Positions 57,231-64,000 of a stretch of DNA of 64,000 bases are shown in pieces. Each line of letters begins with the position of its first letter. Position 1 is the stretch's first letter. Under the pieces are notes generated by a model. It saw only the letters and a list, made by a program, of their open reading frames with translations. It ran no database searches and was not told the origin of the DNA. The DNA is from CAVRJC01 sp964505725. Its GTDB lineage: Bacteria > Actinomycetota > Acidimicrobiia > IMCC26256 > DASPTH01. The position numbers and the translations under genes were made by a program. Location of the stretch: the NCBI GenBank assembly GCA_964505725.1, contig CAZDJK010000010.1, forward strand, positions 52,927 to 116,926, read 5' to 3'.

Positions 57231-57845
57231 TCATCCGACCGCGCTCCCGACCCGGCTCGGTGGGTTGCCACCACGCGCCGCTCGTCCCTCGCGCAGCGCG
57301 GCACGGGCGAGCGGCACGTACTCGAACGCGGCGTAGTAGCTGAACGCGAGGCCGCTCACCGCGAACACCCACGCGGCCACCAGCGCGAGGTCGCGCGCGG
57401 AGCCGCCCGTGTGGTCGGCGGCGAGGAATAGCGGGAATGCGAACATCAGGGCGAGCGTGCCCGCCTTGCCCGACCATCGAACGTCGATCCGGCGGGCACC
57501 GGCGAGGGCGAGCAGCGCCACGGCGACGCAGATCACGGCTTCGCGCGCGAGCACCAACACCCCGACCACGATCGGCACGCTCCCGTCCGCGAGCAGCGCG
57601 ACTCCTGCGGTGATCAGCAGGACCCGGTCCGCGACCGGGTCGAGCACCTTCCCGAGATCGCTGCCCTGGTCGAAGTGACGCGCGATCCAGCCGTCGACCC
57701 AGTCGGAGGCGCCGAGCACCGCGAGGAGCACGGCCGCGGCGATCGGCTCGTCGTCGACCAGCAGGACCACGAAGAGTGGCGCGCAGAGGAGTCGTACGAG
57801 CGAGATCAGGTTCGGGATCGTGGCGACCCGCGAATCCCGCGACAT
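57231..57845 (-). CDS. CDP-alcohol phosphatidyltransferase (PgsA-like)
   Basis: A 204-residue membrane enzyme joining a CDP-diacylglycerol to an alcohol such as glycerol-3-phosphate. The family motif D-x2-DG-x2-AR-x8-G-x3-D-x3-D is complete in DWVDGWIARHFDQGSDLGKVLDPVAD. Five to six helices follow. ATG 57845 is favoured over 57854 because a minus-strand TAGCAT lies seven bases before it. It precedes the NTP-transferase gene by 37 bases. The exact phospholipid is uncertain. Confidence 0.85.
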   Translation of the reverse strand: MSRDSRVATIPNLISLVRLLCAPLFVVLLVDDEPIAAAVLLAVLGASDWVDGWIARHFDQGSDLGKVLDPVADRVLLITAGVALLADGSVPIVVGVLVLAREAVICVAVALLALAGARRIDVRWSGKAGTLALMFAFPLFLAADHTGGSARDLALVAAWVFAVSGLAFSYYAAFEYVPLARAALREGRAARGGNPPSRVGSAVG

Positions 57846-57852
57846 GGCCGTC

Positions 57853-57858
57853 ATGCTA
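57853..57858 (-). promoter_or_regulatory. -10 element (TAGCAT) of the CDP-alcohol phosphatidyltransferase gene
   Basis: Minus-strand TAGCAT overlapping the upstream ATG and seven bases from ATG 57845, deciding the start codon. Confidence 0.4.
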
Positions 57859-57908
57859 CGCGGGGAGGACGCGCGCGTCTCCGGGCGCGCCCGAGCGCCG
57901 CAGTGGCC

Positions 57909-58724
57909 CTACGCGTGGATCGGCCCGCTCGCGTCGCGCAGCGAGCGGGCATCGCGTCCGGTGCGGGTCGCGATGATCTCGGCGCAGATGGAGACGGCGG
58001 TCTCCTCGGGGGTCCGGGCGCCGATGTCCAGGCCGATCGGCGCCATCAGCCGCGCGAGCTGGGCGTCGTCGACACCCGCCTCGCGCAACCGGGCGAGCCG
58101 GCGCTCGTGCGTCCGGCGCGACCCCATCGCCCCCAGGTAGCCGACCGCCGTGTCGAGCGCGCCGACGATGGCGGGGACGTCGAATTTGGCGTCGTGCGTG
58201 AGCACGCACACCGCGTCGTGGGCGCCGAGCCGATCACCGACCTTCGCCAGGTAGCGGTCGGGCCAGTCGTTCACCACCTCGTCGGCCATCGGGAAGCGCT
58301 GGACGGTGGCAAAGACCGGCCGCGCGTCGCACACCACGACGTGGTAGCCGAGCACCTTCGCGATCCGGGCGAGGGCGGCCGTGAAGTCGACCGCACCGAA
58401 GATGATCATGCGCGGGGGCGGCGTGAACGATTCGATGAAGACCGAGACCGTGTCCTCCCGCGCCTCGCCGTGCTCGCCGTAGTGCCGCATCGACGACAGC
58501 CCGGCGTCGAGCTCGCCCAGCGAGTCGCGCGCCACGACCCGGTCGAGGTCGGGGTCGCCGAGCGAGCCGAGGATCCTCGCCGGCTCCCCTCCGCGCGCCG
58601 GGAACGCGAGCAGCTTGGCGCCGATGTTGGTGCCCGCGGTCACCGTGGCGAGCACGACGGGGGCGTCGGCGCGCAGCGCCTCCCGGAGCGCGTCGAAGAC
58701 GGGCGTGGCGCTCGGCTCGCTCAT
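57909..58724 (-). CDS. XdhC/CoxF-family molybdenum-enzyme maturation factor
   Basis: A 271-residue protein with an N-terminal XdhC/CoxI domain (DALREALRADAPVVLATVTAGTNIGAKLLAF) and a C-terminal Rossmann XdhC_C domain (RMIIFGAVDFTAALARIAKVLGYHVVVCDARP, VGYLGAMGSRRTHERRLARL, GLDIGARTPEETAVSICAEII). Such proteins insert or sulfurate the molybdopterin cofactor of xanthine dehydrogenase or CO dehydrogenase. It follows the shorter CoxI-type gene by nine bases. Confidence 0.85.
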   Translation of the reverse strand: MSEPSATPVFDALREALRADAPVVLATVTAGTNIGAKLLAFPARGGEPARILGSLGDPDLDRVVARDSLGELDAGLSSMRHYGEHGEAREDTVSVFIESFTPPPRMIIFGAVDFTAALARIAKVLGYHVVVCDARPVFATVQRFPMADEVVNDWPDRYLAKVGDRLGAHDAVCVLTHDAKFDVPAIVGALDTAVGYLGAMGSRRTHERRLARLREAGVDDAQLARLMAPIGLDIGARTPEETAVSICAEIIATRTGRDARSLRDASGPIHA

Positions 58725-58733
58725 GACCGCCGG

Positions 58734-59051
58734 TTACCAGTCGAGCGGCTCGAGGTACAGGTGGATGGTCCCCCCGCACGTGAGCCCGACCGCGAACGCC
58801 TCGTCGTCGGAGTAGCCGAACGTCACGACGCCGCGTTCGCGGGTACCGGCGAGGACCTCGAGCGCGGCTTCGACGGTGGCGCCCTCCACACAACCGCCGG
58901 AGACCGAGCCGGCGACGGCGCCAACATCGTTCACCGCCATCGTGGCCCCGGGGTCGCGCGGGCCGGACCCGTCCAGCGCAACCACGCGCGCAATGGCGAC
59001 GCGGTGACCTTGGGCGCGCCACCGGTCGATGTCGTCGAGAATCTCCTTCAT
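58734..59051 (-). CDS. XdhC/CoxI-type N-terminal-domain protein
   Basis: A 105-residue stand-alone XdhC N-terminal domain: ARVVALDGSGPRDPGATMAV, GSVSGGCVEGATVEAAL and LTCGGTIHLYLEPL, including the two conserved Cys motifs (GGC and CGG). In the larger XdhC proteins these two parts are often one chain with the Rossmann domain; here they are split over two adjacent genes. A TAGCCT seven bases upstream suggests its own leaderless start. Confidence 0.82.
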   Translation of the reverse strand: MKEILDDIDRWRAQGHRVAIARVVALDGSGPRDPGATMAVNDVGAVAGSVSGGCVEGATVEAALEVLAGTRERGVVTFGYSDDEAFAVGLTCGGTIHLYLEPLDW

Positions 59052-59058
59052 ATCCCCC

Positions 59059-59064
59059 AGGCTA
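59059..59064 (-). promoter_or_regulatory. -10 element (TAGCCT) of the CoxI-type gene
   Basis: Minus-strand TAGCCT seven bases before ATG 59051; it overlaps the stop codon of the preceding coxE-like gene. Confidence 0.4.
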
Positions 59065-60240
59065 TTGGCTCGACCGGGCACCCGCGCCGGGCCGGTCGCG
59101 CGAGACGATCTCGGCGAGCTGCTCGAGCGAGGCCAGTGAATGGCCCTCCACGAACTCGTCGACATGCGGCAGCGCCGCCGCCATCCCCCGCGCGAGCGGC
59201 GCGAAACCCGGTGACGCCTTCAGGGGGTTGACCCACACGACCTTGTGCGCGACCCGGTGCAGCCGCTGCATCTGCTCGGCCAGCAGCTCCGGGTCGCCGC
59301 GGTCCCAACCGTCGGAGAGGATCACGACGATGGCGCCCCGCGCGAGCCCGCGCACGCCCCACTCGTCGTTGAACGCACGGAGACCCTCCCCGAGGCGGGT
59401 GCCGCCCGACCAGTCGACGACGCGTCGCGCGGCCGCGGCGAGCGCGGCGTCGGGGTCGTGCGTCGAGAGGTCGCGGGTGAGACGCGTGAGACGGGTGCCG
59501 ATCGCGAAGGCCTCGACCCGGCCCCGGCTCACCACCGCGGCGTGGAGGAACCGCACGAGGGCGCGTGCGTAGGCCTCCATCGACCCGCTCACGTCGCAGA
59601 GCAGCACGAGCCGGCGGGGGCGTTCGCCCGGCTCGACGAACGCGCGGTCGATCGGCTCGCCCCCGGCGCGCAGCGCGCGCCGGACGGTTCGGCGCAGGTC
59701 GGGGGGCCCGGTCCGGCGGTGGCTCGCACGGGCTCGCCGCGACCGGCGGAGCGCACCCGCGAGGCGCAGGTCTGCCATCAGGCGCTGCGCCTGCGCGTGC
59801 TCGTCGGGCGTGTAGGTGGAGAAGTCCCGGTGGCGGAGGACCTCGGCCGGGCTGTAGCGCACGGTGACGGCGGGCGTGTCCTCGCCTTCGCCGTCGTCGC
59901 CCTCGTCGGGCGGCGGGCCGTCGTCGGTATCGAACGCGAGAGTGAGCTCGGCGGAGGGTGCCGGCGCGGGCGCGATGACCACCGTGCGGTCCCACCAGGC
60001 CGCGAACGCGCGGTCGTAGGTGGCGATGTCCTCGGGTCGGCGCACCAGCGTCGCGTGGCCCGCCCAGTACACCGCGTCGCGCGAGTCGATCCCGACCTCC
60101 GCGACCGCGCGCGCGAACACGAGCGTGCTGCCGACAGGTACGTCGAGCCCGGTGGCGCGCAGCAGTCGGGTGAAGCCGACGATCGCCCGCTCGGGTGCGA
60201 GCAGTCCCCCGTCGTGCACGCCGGCGGGGGTTTCAGGCAC
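59062..60240 (-). CDS. VWA-domain protein, CoxE-like
   Basis: A 392-residue protein with an N-terminal helical region, an acidic central linker (DTDDGPPPDEGDDGEGED) and a C-terminal von Willebrand A domain with the MIDAS motif DVSGSMEAYARALV and downstream LSDGWDRGDPELL. CoxE works with the MoxR-type CoxD in maturing the CO dehydrogenase active site. The GTG start overlaps the moxR stop by eight bases; a second GTG at 60219 is possible. Confidence 0.85.
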   Translation of the reverse strand: MPETPAGVHDGGLLAPERAIVGFTRLLRATGLDVPVGSTLVFARAVAEVGIDSRDAVYWAGHATLVRRPEDIATYDRAFAAWWDRTVVIAPAPAPSAELTLAFDTDDGPPPDEGDDGEGEDTPAVTVRYSPAEVLRHRDFSTYTPDEHAQAQRLMADLRLAGALRRSRRARASHRRTGPPDLRRTVRRALRAGGEPIDRAFVEPGERPRRLVLLCDVSGSMEAYARALVRFLHAAVVSRGRVEAFAIGTRLTRLTRDLSTHDPDAALAAAARRVVDWSGGTRLGEGLRAFNDEWGVRGLARGAIVVILSDGWDRGDPELLAEQMQRLHRVAHKVVWVNPLKASPGFAPLARGMAAALPHVDEFVEGHSLASLEQLAEIVSRDRPGAGARSSQ

Positions 60241-61135
60241 TGCGCTCCAACGCCGTGTGCACGAGATGCCCGATCCCGTGCGAGCGGGTGCGCTCCTGGT
60301 CCTCGCGGTACTTGAGGATGGTGCCCAGCGTGACCGCGACCGCGTGCTCGTCGATCTCTGCGCACCCGAGCGCGGCCAGCGCCTGCGCCCAGTCGATGGT
60401 CTCGGCGACGCCCGGCGGCTTGTACAGATCGAGCGTCCGCAGGCCCTCCACCGCGGCTGCGACCTGCCGGGCGAGAGTCTCCGGCACTTCCGGCGCGCGC
60501 ACCCGGAGGATCGCGAGCTCGCGCTCGAAGTCGGGGTGGCTGATCCAGTGGTAGAGGCAACGCCGCTTCAGCGCGTCGTGGACGTCCCGCGTCCGGTTCG
60601 AGGTGACGACCACGACGGGCGGCACCGACGCCCGGAACGTCCCGAGCTCCGGGACCGTGATCGCATAGTCCGACAGGATCTCGAGCAGGAACGCCTCGAA
60701 CTCGTCGTCGGCCCGGTCGACCTCGTCGACGAGCAGCACGGGTGGCGCAGAGGCGCCGAGCGACTCGGCCTCGTAACCGATCGCGCGCAGCAGCGGGCGG
60801 CGGACCAGGAAGCGCTCCGAGTAGAGCTCGTCCTCGACCACCTCTCCCCCGCCGGCCTCGACGGCACGAAGGTGCAGGAGCTGACGCGAGTAGTCCCATT
60901 CGTACACCGCCTGCGCGGCGTCGATGCCCTCATAGCACTGGAGACGGACCAGCTCGCCTCCCGTCCACGCCGACAGCACCTTCGCCACCTCGGTCTTGCC
61001 GACGCCGGCCTCCCCTTCGAGGAGGAGGGGACGATGCAGACGCAACGCGAGGAAGATCGCGGTCGCGAGGCCGTCGTCGGCGAGGTAGTCGTGCTCGGCG
61101 AGCGCGGTACGGACGTCTTCGACTGTATCGACCAT
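60233..61135 (-). CDS. MoxR-family AAA ATPase, CoxD-like
   Basis: A 300-residue AAA protein: Walker A GEAGVGKTE, Walker B PVLLVDEVDRADDEFEAFLLEIL, sensor 1 VVTSNRTRDVHDALKRRCLYHW. The LHRPLLLEGEAGVGKTEVAK and YEGIDAAQAVYEWDYSRQ segments are typical of CoxD. Paired with a VWA protein, such ATPases act as chaperones that remodel metal centres. It heads the minus-strand moxR-coxE-coxI-xdhC group; no coxMSL structural genes are in the window. Confidence 0.87.
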   Translation of the reverse strand: MVDTVEDVRTALAEHDYLADDGLATAIFLALRLHRPLLLEGEAGVGKTEVAKVLSAWTGGELVRLQCYEGIDAAQAVYEWDYSRQLLHLRAVEAGGGEVVEDELYSERFLVRRPLLRAIGYEAESLGASAPPVLLVDEVDRADDEFEAFLLEILSDYAITVPELGTFRASVPPVVVVTSNRTRDVHDALKRRCLYHWISHPDFERELAILRVRAPEVPETLARQVAAAVEGLRTLDLYKPPGVAETIDWAQALAALGCAEIDEHAVAVTLGTILKYREDQERTRSHGIGHLVHTALERSA

Positions 61136-61144
61136 GCCGTCCCG

Positions 61145-61150
61145 ATTCTA
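61145..61150 (-). promoter_or_regulatory. -10 element (TAGAAT) of the moxR operon
   Basis: Minus-strand TAGAAT with nine bases to ATG 61135. A plus-strand TAGGAT (61229-61234) faces the other way and may serve the phosphoesterase gene. Confidence 0.4.
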
Positions 61151-61280
61151 CGAGCGCCCGGTCGCGGACCACGCCGTGGCGACGCGCGCGCCCCCTCCAG
61201 CCGGTGGGGTGCACACGCGCCCGTCGGTTAGGATCACGAACTGTTCGACTCGTGACGTGTATACGAGGAGTGCCTGTCCC

Positions 61281-61880
61281 TTGCTGCTCGGCCTGGTCTC
61301 GGATGCGCACTGCAACGTCGCGGCGATGGAGGCGGCCGTGGAGCGGCTCGCTCCCGACGTCGACGCGATCCTGTTCGCGGGCGACGCGGTCTACGAGTAC
61401 CGGATGTGCAACGAGATGATCGAGCTCATCCGCGACGCGAGGATGCACTACGTCATCGGCAACCACGAGATCGAGCTCCTCGGGCGCAACGGCGAGCGCG
61501 CCCGGAGCGCACCCGGAGTACGGGAGGACCTGCTCGACTTCCTCCGCACGGTGCCCACCCGCTTCGACCTCGAGACGGGCGGGAAGCGGGTCCAGATGGT
61601 GCACGGGTGCCCGTGGCCGCCGTACAACGAGTACGTCACCGCCGGAAGCCCATCGCTCCGCAAGTGCGGCGACGCCGACGTCGACTTCCTCGTCCTCGGC
61701 CACACCCACGTGCCGATGGTCGAGCAGGTCAACGGCACGCTGGTGGTGAACCCCGGCTCGATCGGCGAGTCGCGGGAGCACGGAGCGCGCGACCTCGTGT
61801 CCTACGCGGTCCTCGACACCGACCGCGGCGAGGTGGAGATCGTCAAGTTCCCGAACCCGCGCCTCCAGGCCACTGCGTAG
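61281..61880 (+). CDS. metallophosphoesterase (YfcE/MJ0936-like)
   Basis: A 199-residue calcineurin-like phosphoesterase with all metal motifs: VSDAHCN, FAGDAVYE, IGNHE, VHGCPWPP and LGHTHVPM, then NPGSIGESR. This matches small phosphodiesterases of the YfcE class. The TTG start is chosen because ACGAGGAG lies ten bases upstream and LLLGLVSDAH is the natural N-terminus; the frame extends upstream without support. Substrate unknown. Confidence 0.85.
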   Translation: MLLGLVSDAHCNVAAMEAAVERLAPDVDAILFAGDAVYEYRMCNEMIELIRDARMHYVIGNHEIELLGRNGERARSAPGVREDLLDFLRTVPTRFDLETGGKRVQMVHGCPWPPYNEYVTAGSPSLRKCGDADVDFLVLGHTHVPMVEQVNGTLVVNPGSIGESREHGARDLVSYAVLDTDRGEVEIVKFPNPRLQATA

Positions 61881-61946
61881 CCGCGCAAGGCGTTCGGTCC
61901 ATCGCGCGGTGAACCCGCGGGTGAGCAACCGCGGATCACTCCGAGG

Positions 61947-63248
61947 TCATGCGTGCTCGATGCCGAGGAAGCCTGCCAGGTTGCCGCGCAGGATGGCGCG
62001 CTTCTGGTCGTCGTCGCAGTGCTGGAGCTGCGCGAGGTAGGCCGCGGGATCGGGCAGCCCCTCGCCGTGCGGGAAGTCGGAGCCGAACACCAACGGCTCG
62101 ACGCCCACCGCTTCGATCACGCGGTCGACGTTCTCCTCCGGGAACGGCGCGACGACGATGTGCTTGCGGAAGTACTCGCTCGGGCGCATCTCGAGCTTGC
62201 CCCAGGTGGCGCGACGCCCCATGAAGTACGCGTGGTCCATCTTGCGCACGAAGTACGGCACCCACACGGTGCCCTGCTCCGACAGCAGGAACCTCACGTT
62301 CGGGTAGCGGTTGAAGAAGCCCTGCAGGATCGCGGCGGCGGCGGTCTCGTACGCGGGACGGTCTCCGTAGTACATCACCCACTGGAACGCGGTCATGTCG
62401 CCGAGGATCGCCTCGGGCTCGCTCCACGCCTCGCCCTGGCGCCCATAGAAGGTCACGTTGGCGAGGTGGTTGCAGAAGTTGATCCCGGCCTCGTTGCAGA
62501 TCGACCAGAACTCGTCGAGCTCCGGACGGAACGGCGATTCGTCGATCGCGGGTCCGCTGCTGATCTGCACGAGGTTGAGCGGACCGTCGGCCATGCAGGC
62601 GTTCAGCTCGGCGAGCGCGGCCTCGGGATCCTTCAGCGAGATGAACGGCGGCGTGATGATCCGGTCGTCGTGGTTGAACTGCCAGATGTTCGCGATCGCC
62701 CGGTTACCGGCGCGCAAGTTGGCGTACAGGCCCACCAGGTCGTCCTCGAACTCGTATTCGAGCCCGAGGCCGAACGCGTAGTTGACGGTCGTCGCGATGC
62801 CCTGCGCGTCCATGATCGGCAGACGCGTCGCGGGATCGTCGAGGTGGTCCTGCATGGCGCGGTAGCGCTTCACGAAGTCGCGCCGCTCGTCGTCGGTGAG
62901 GCCCTTCAACGGGTTCAGCCGGGTGAGCTGCTTCCCCGGGAAGAACGCCTGCTTGATCTCCTCGTCGTCGGTGCCCGCGTTGCGCGCGAGCACGTCGTCG
63001 GAACCCACGATCTGGGTGATGGCGACGCCGCTGCCGGTGACGAGCCGTTGGGGCCTCCCCGCGAACAGGACCTCGCGCCGGCCGTCGGGGTGGATGACGG
63101 TCCGAATCGCCTTGTCCTTGTGCTTCGGGTCGATGAACCCCTCGAGCTTGTGGTTCGGGATGGTCGAGTGCTGGTCGGCGTCGAAGAGCCGGTAGCCCAC
63201 CTCTTGCTCGACCTTGCTGACCTCTCGGCTCTCGTCGACGACGGCCAT
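61947..63248 (-). CDS. amidohydrolase-2 family metal-dependent hydrolase
   Basis: A 433-residue TIM-barrel hydrolase of the Amidohydro_2 group: YRLFDADQHSTIPNH corresponds to the N-terminal metal-binding DxDxH, NFCNHLANVTFYGR supplies a metal His, RFLLSEQGTVWVP and LVFGSDFPHGEGLPDP give the final acidic metal ligand in the S-D-x-P-H motif. Relatives are decarboxylases or hydrolases of aromatic or steroid breakdown products. GAGGGGG lies upstream of the ATG. Neighbouring APH-like gene suggests a catabolic operon, which is only inference. Confidence 0.82.
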   Translation of the reverse strand: MAVVDESREVSKVEQEVGYRLFDADQHSTIPNHKLEGFIDPKHKDKAIRTVIHPDGRREVLFAGRPQRLVTGSGVAITQIVGSDDVLARNAGTDDEEIKQAFFPGKQLTRLNPLKGLTDDERRDFVKRYRAMQDHLDDPATRLPIMDAQGIATTVNYAFGLGLEYEFEDDLVGLYANLRAGNRAIANIWQFNHDDRIITPPFISLKDPEAALAELNACMADGPLNLVQISSGPAIDESPFRPELDEFWSICNEAGINFCNHLANVTFYGRQGEAWSEPEAILGDMTAFQWVMYYGDRPAYETAAAAILQGFFNRYPNVRFLLSEQGTVWVPYFVRKMDHAYFMGRRATWGKLEMRPSEYFRKHIVVAPFPEENVDRVIEAVGVEPLVFGSDFPHGEGLPDPAAYLAQLQHCDDDQKRAILRGNLAGFLGIEHA

Positions 63249-63332
63249 GTGACCCCCTCGGAAGTGGTGTCGTTGCCTCAAATCCTGGCGCGTCGGAGCG
63301 GACGACGCCAGCATCCGGGGGCGGACGTGCCG

Positions 63333-64000
63333 TCAGCCGACACCGAGCAGTTGGCGCGCGGAGGCCAGCAGCGCGGGGTTGCCCGCGGCCGACGCGCTCT
63401 CCTGGCCCCGGCGCCGGGCGTTGCGGGCGATGAACGCACCTGCCGCGGCCTGCTTGTAGCGGACCAAGGCGGCGAACCAGTCGAGGTCGGCGACACTCGT
63501 GCCCCGCGACTGCTGGTAGGTGTCGATCAACTCCTCGGTGGGCGGCATGCCGTCGGCGATGACGCGGCCGATCGAGTCGTCGGGGTTGGCCATCATGAGG
63601 AACCACGCGAGATCGACGCGCGGGTCGCCGCGCGCCCACAGCTCCCAGTCGATCACCGACACGATCTCGTGCCCGAGGCTCAGCGTGTTGCCCACGCGGA
63701 AGTCGCCGTGCATCAGTGTGGTCGGTTCCATCGCGGGGACGGTCTCGGCCAGCCGCTCGCCGACGTCCTCGCTCCCGGCGCGGAGGTCTTCGTCGCAGGC
63801 GGCGAGCGAGTTCTGCCATCGCTCGACTTCAGCCTCGAGCGTCGTCTCCGGTTCGTCGGCCAGGCCCACGTCGCGGGGATCGATGCGGTGGAGCTCGCCG
63901 ATGATGCGCGCGGCCTGCAGCTCGCGGTCGCGCACCTCGTCGGCAGGGATCGGACTGGTGGAGACCACGAAGTTGGGCTCCACGCAGTCGCCCGGCTCGA
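63333..64000 (-). CDS. aminoglycoside-phosphotransferase-family (APH/ACAD10-like) kinase, truncated by the window edge
   Basis: The C-terminal 222 codons of a larger gene; the frame is still open at base 64000, so the N-terminal lobe is missing. Brenner's motif TLMHGDFRVGNTL and the DFG-equivalent VIDWELWARGDPRVDLAW identify the APH fold, and the spacing with ELHRIDPRDVGL resembles ACAD10/11-type proteins that phosphorylate hydroxyacyl substrates rather than antibiotics. It precedes the amidohydrolase gene by 84 bases on the same strand. Confidence 0.8.
   Translation of the reverse strand, partial: EPGDCVEPNFVVSTSPIPADEVRDRELQAARIIGELHRIDPRDVGLADEPETTLEAEVERWQNSLAACDEDLRAGSEDVGERLAETVPAMEPTTLMHGDFRVGNTLSLGHEIVSVIDWELWARGDPRVDLAWFLMMANPDDSIGRVIADGMPPTEELIDTYQQSRGTSVADLDWFAALVRYKQAAAGAFIARNARRRGQESASAAGNPALLASARQLLGVG

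Noticed and set aside
54728..57343. 871-codon plus-strand frame opposite the NTP-transferase fusion
   Set aside because: Shadow frame; the minus strand shows clear nucleotidyltransferase motifs, this one only low-complexity Arg/His/Val text.
63333..64000. Antibiotic resistance gene (aminoglycoside phosphotransferase)
   Set aside because: The HGDF...N and IDWE motifs fit the broad APH superfamily, but neighbouring residues and the amidohydrolase context resemble metabolic ACAD10/11-type kinases; the sequence is also incomplete.

Overview
This is a very GC-rich, densely packed bacterial chromosome segment from an actinobacterium. The evidence is a complete Pup-proteasome locus (ARC/Mpa ATPase, Dop, Pup, PrcB, PrcA, PafA, PafB, PafC), a fused FO synthase for coenzyme F420, an F420-type luciferase-like oxidoreductase, a MarP protease, HelY beside the Tat genes, and a GarA-FtsR-glycine cleavage block, all arranged much as in Mycobacterium. 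Several proteins differ from mycobacterial ones (tandem ThyX, a thermophile-style TtuA/TtuB pair, cox accessory genes), so a deep-branching class such as Acidimicrobiia is my inference. No rRNA, tRNA, CRISPR array, prophage, insertion sequence or replication origin was recognised.

Layout. 0-1.3 kb: zinc-finger and cyclase-family genes. 1.3-6.4 kb, minus strand: operon pgl-fbiC-pfkB-LOG. 6.4-7.5 kb: a methyltransferase fused to a Mug-type uracil-DNA glycosylase. 7.6-11.5 kb: transaldolase, transketolase and a glycosyltransferase. 11.5-17 kb, plus strand: D-Ala-D-Ala carboxypeptidase, small membrane proteins, ttuB-ttuA-trmI and marP. 17-28.5 kb: the Pup-proteasome region, ending in the DNA-damage regulators pafBC. 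28.6-35.7 kb: signal peptidase, tatA, tatC, helY. 35.8-38 kb: a double-domain ThyX-like protein, then the only long noncoding gap, which looks like an independent structured transcript. 38-45.5 kb: DUF4193 protein, Lnt, TauE, an 11-residue-repeat protein, an orphan FtsX-like permease and an LLM oxidoreductase. 45.7-54.7 kb, minus strand: DyP peroxidase and the glycine cleavage system interleaved with MerR regulators, a bifunctional nuclease, hpt and garA. 54.7-61.1 kb: NTP transferase/degenerate phosphomannomutase fusion, CDP-alcohol phosphatidyltransferase and cox-type accessory genes. 61.3-64 kb: phosphoesterase, amidohydrolase and a truncated aminoglycoside-phosphotransferase-like gene.

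How they work together. The central third couples tagged protein degradation (Pup ligase, depupylase, ARC unfoldase, 20S core) to a DNA-damage transcription factor and to export. A second ubiquitin-like protein, TtuB, lies 8 kb upstream in a predicted tRNA T-loop modification operon. In central metabolism the window holds pentose-phosphate enzymes, one-carbon supply from glycine (GcvP, GcvT, GcvH) and probably thymidylate synthesis, with GarA as a likely phosphorylation-dependent switch.

Two signals recur. Many genes have a TANNNT -10 element 6-9 bases before the start codon, which implies widespread leaderless transcription; two of these sites are perfect palindromes able to serve both strands. 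Two minus-strand genes have no canonical start where homology or context demands one, but each has a GGGAGG ribosome site five bases before an ATC codon.
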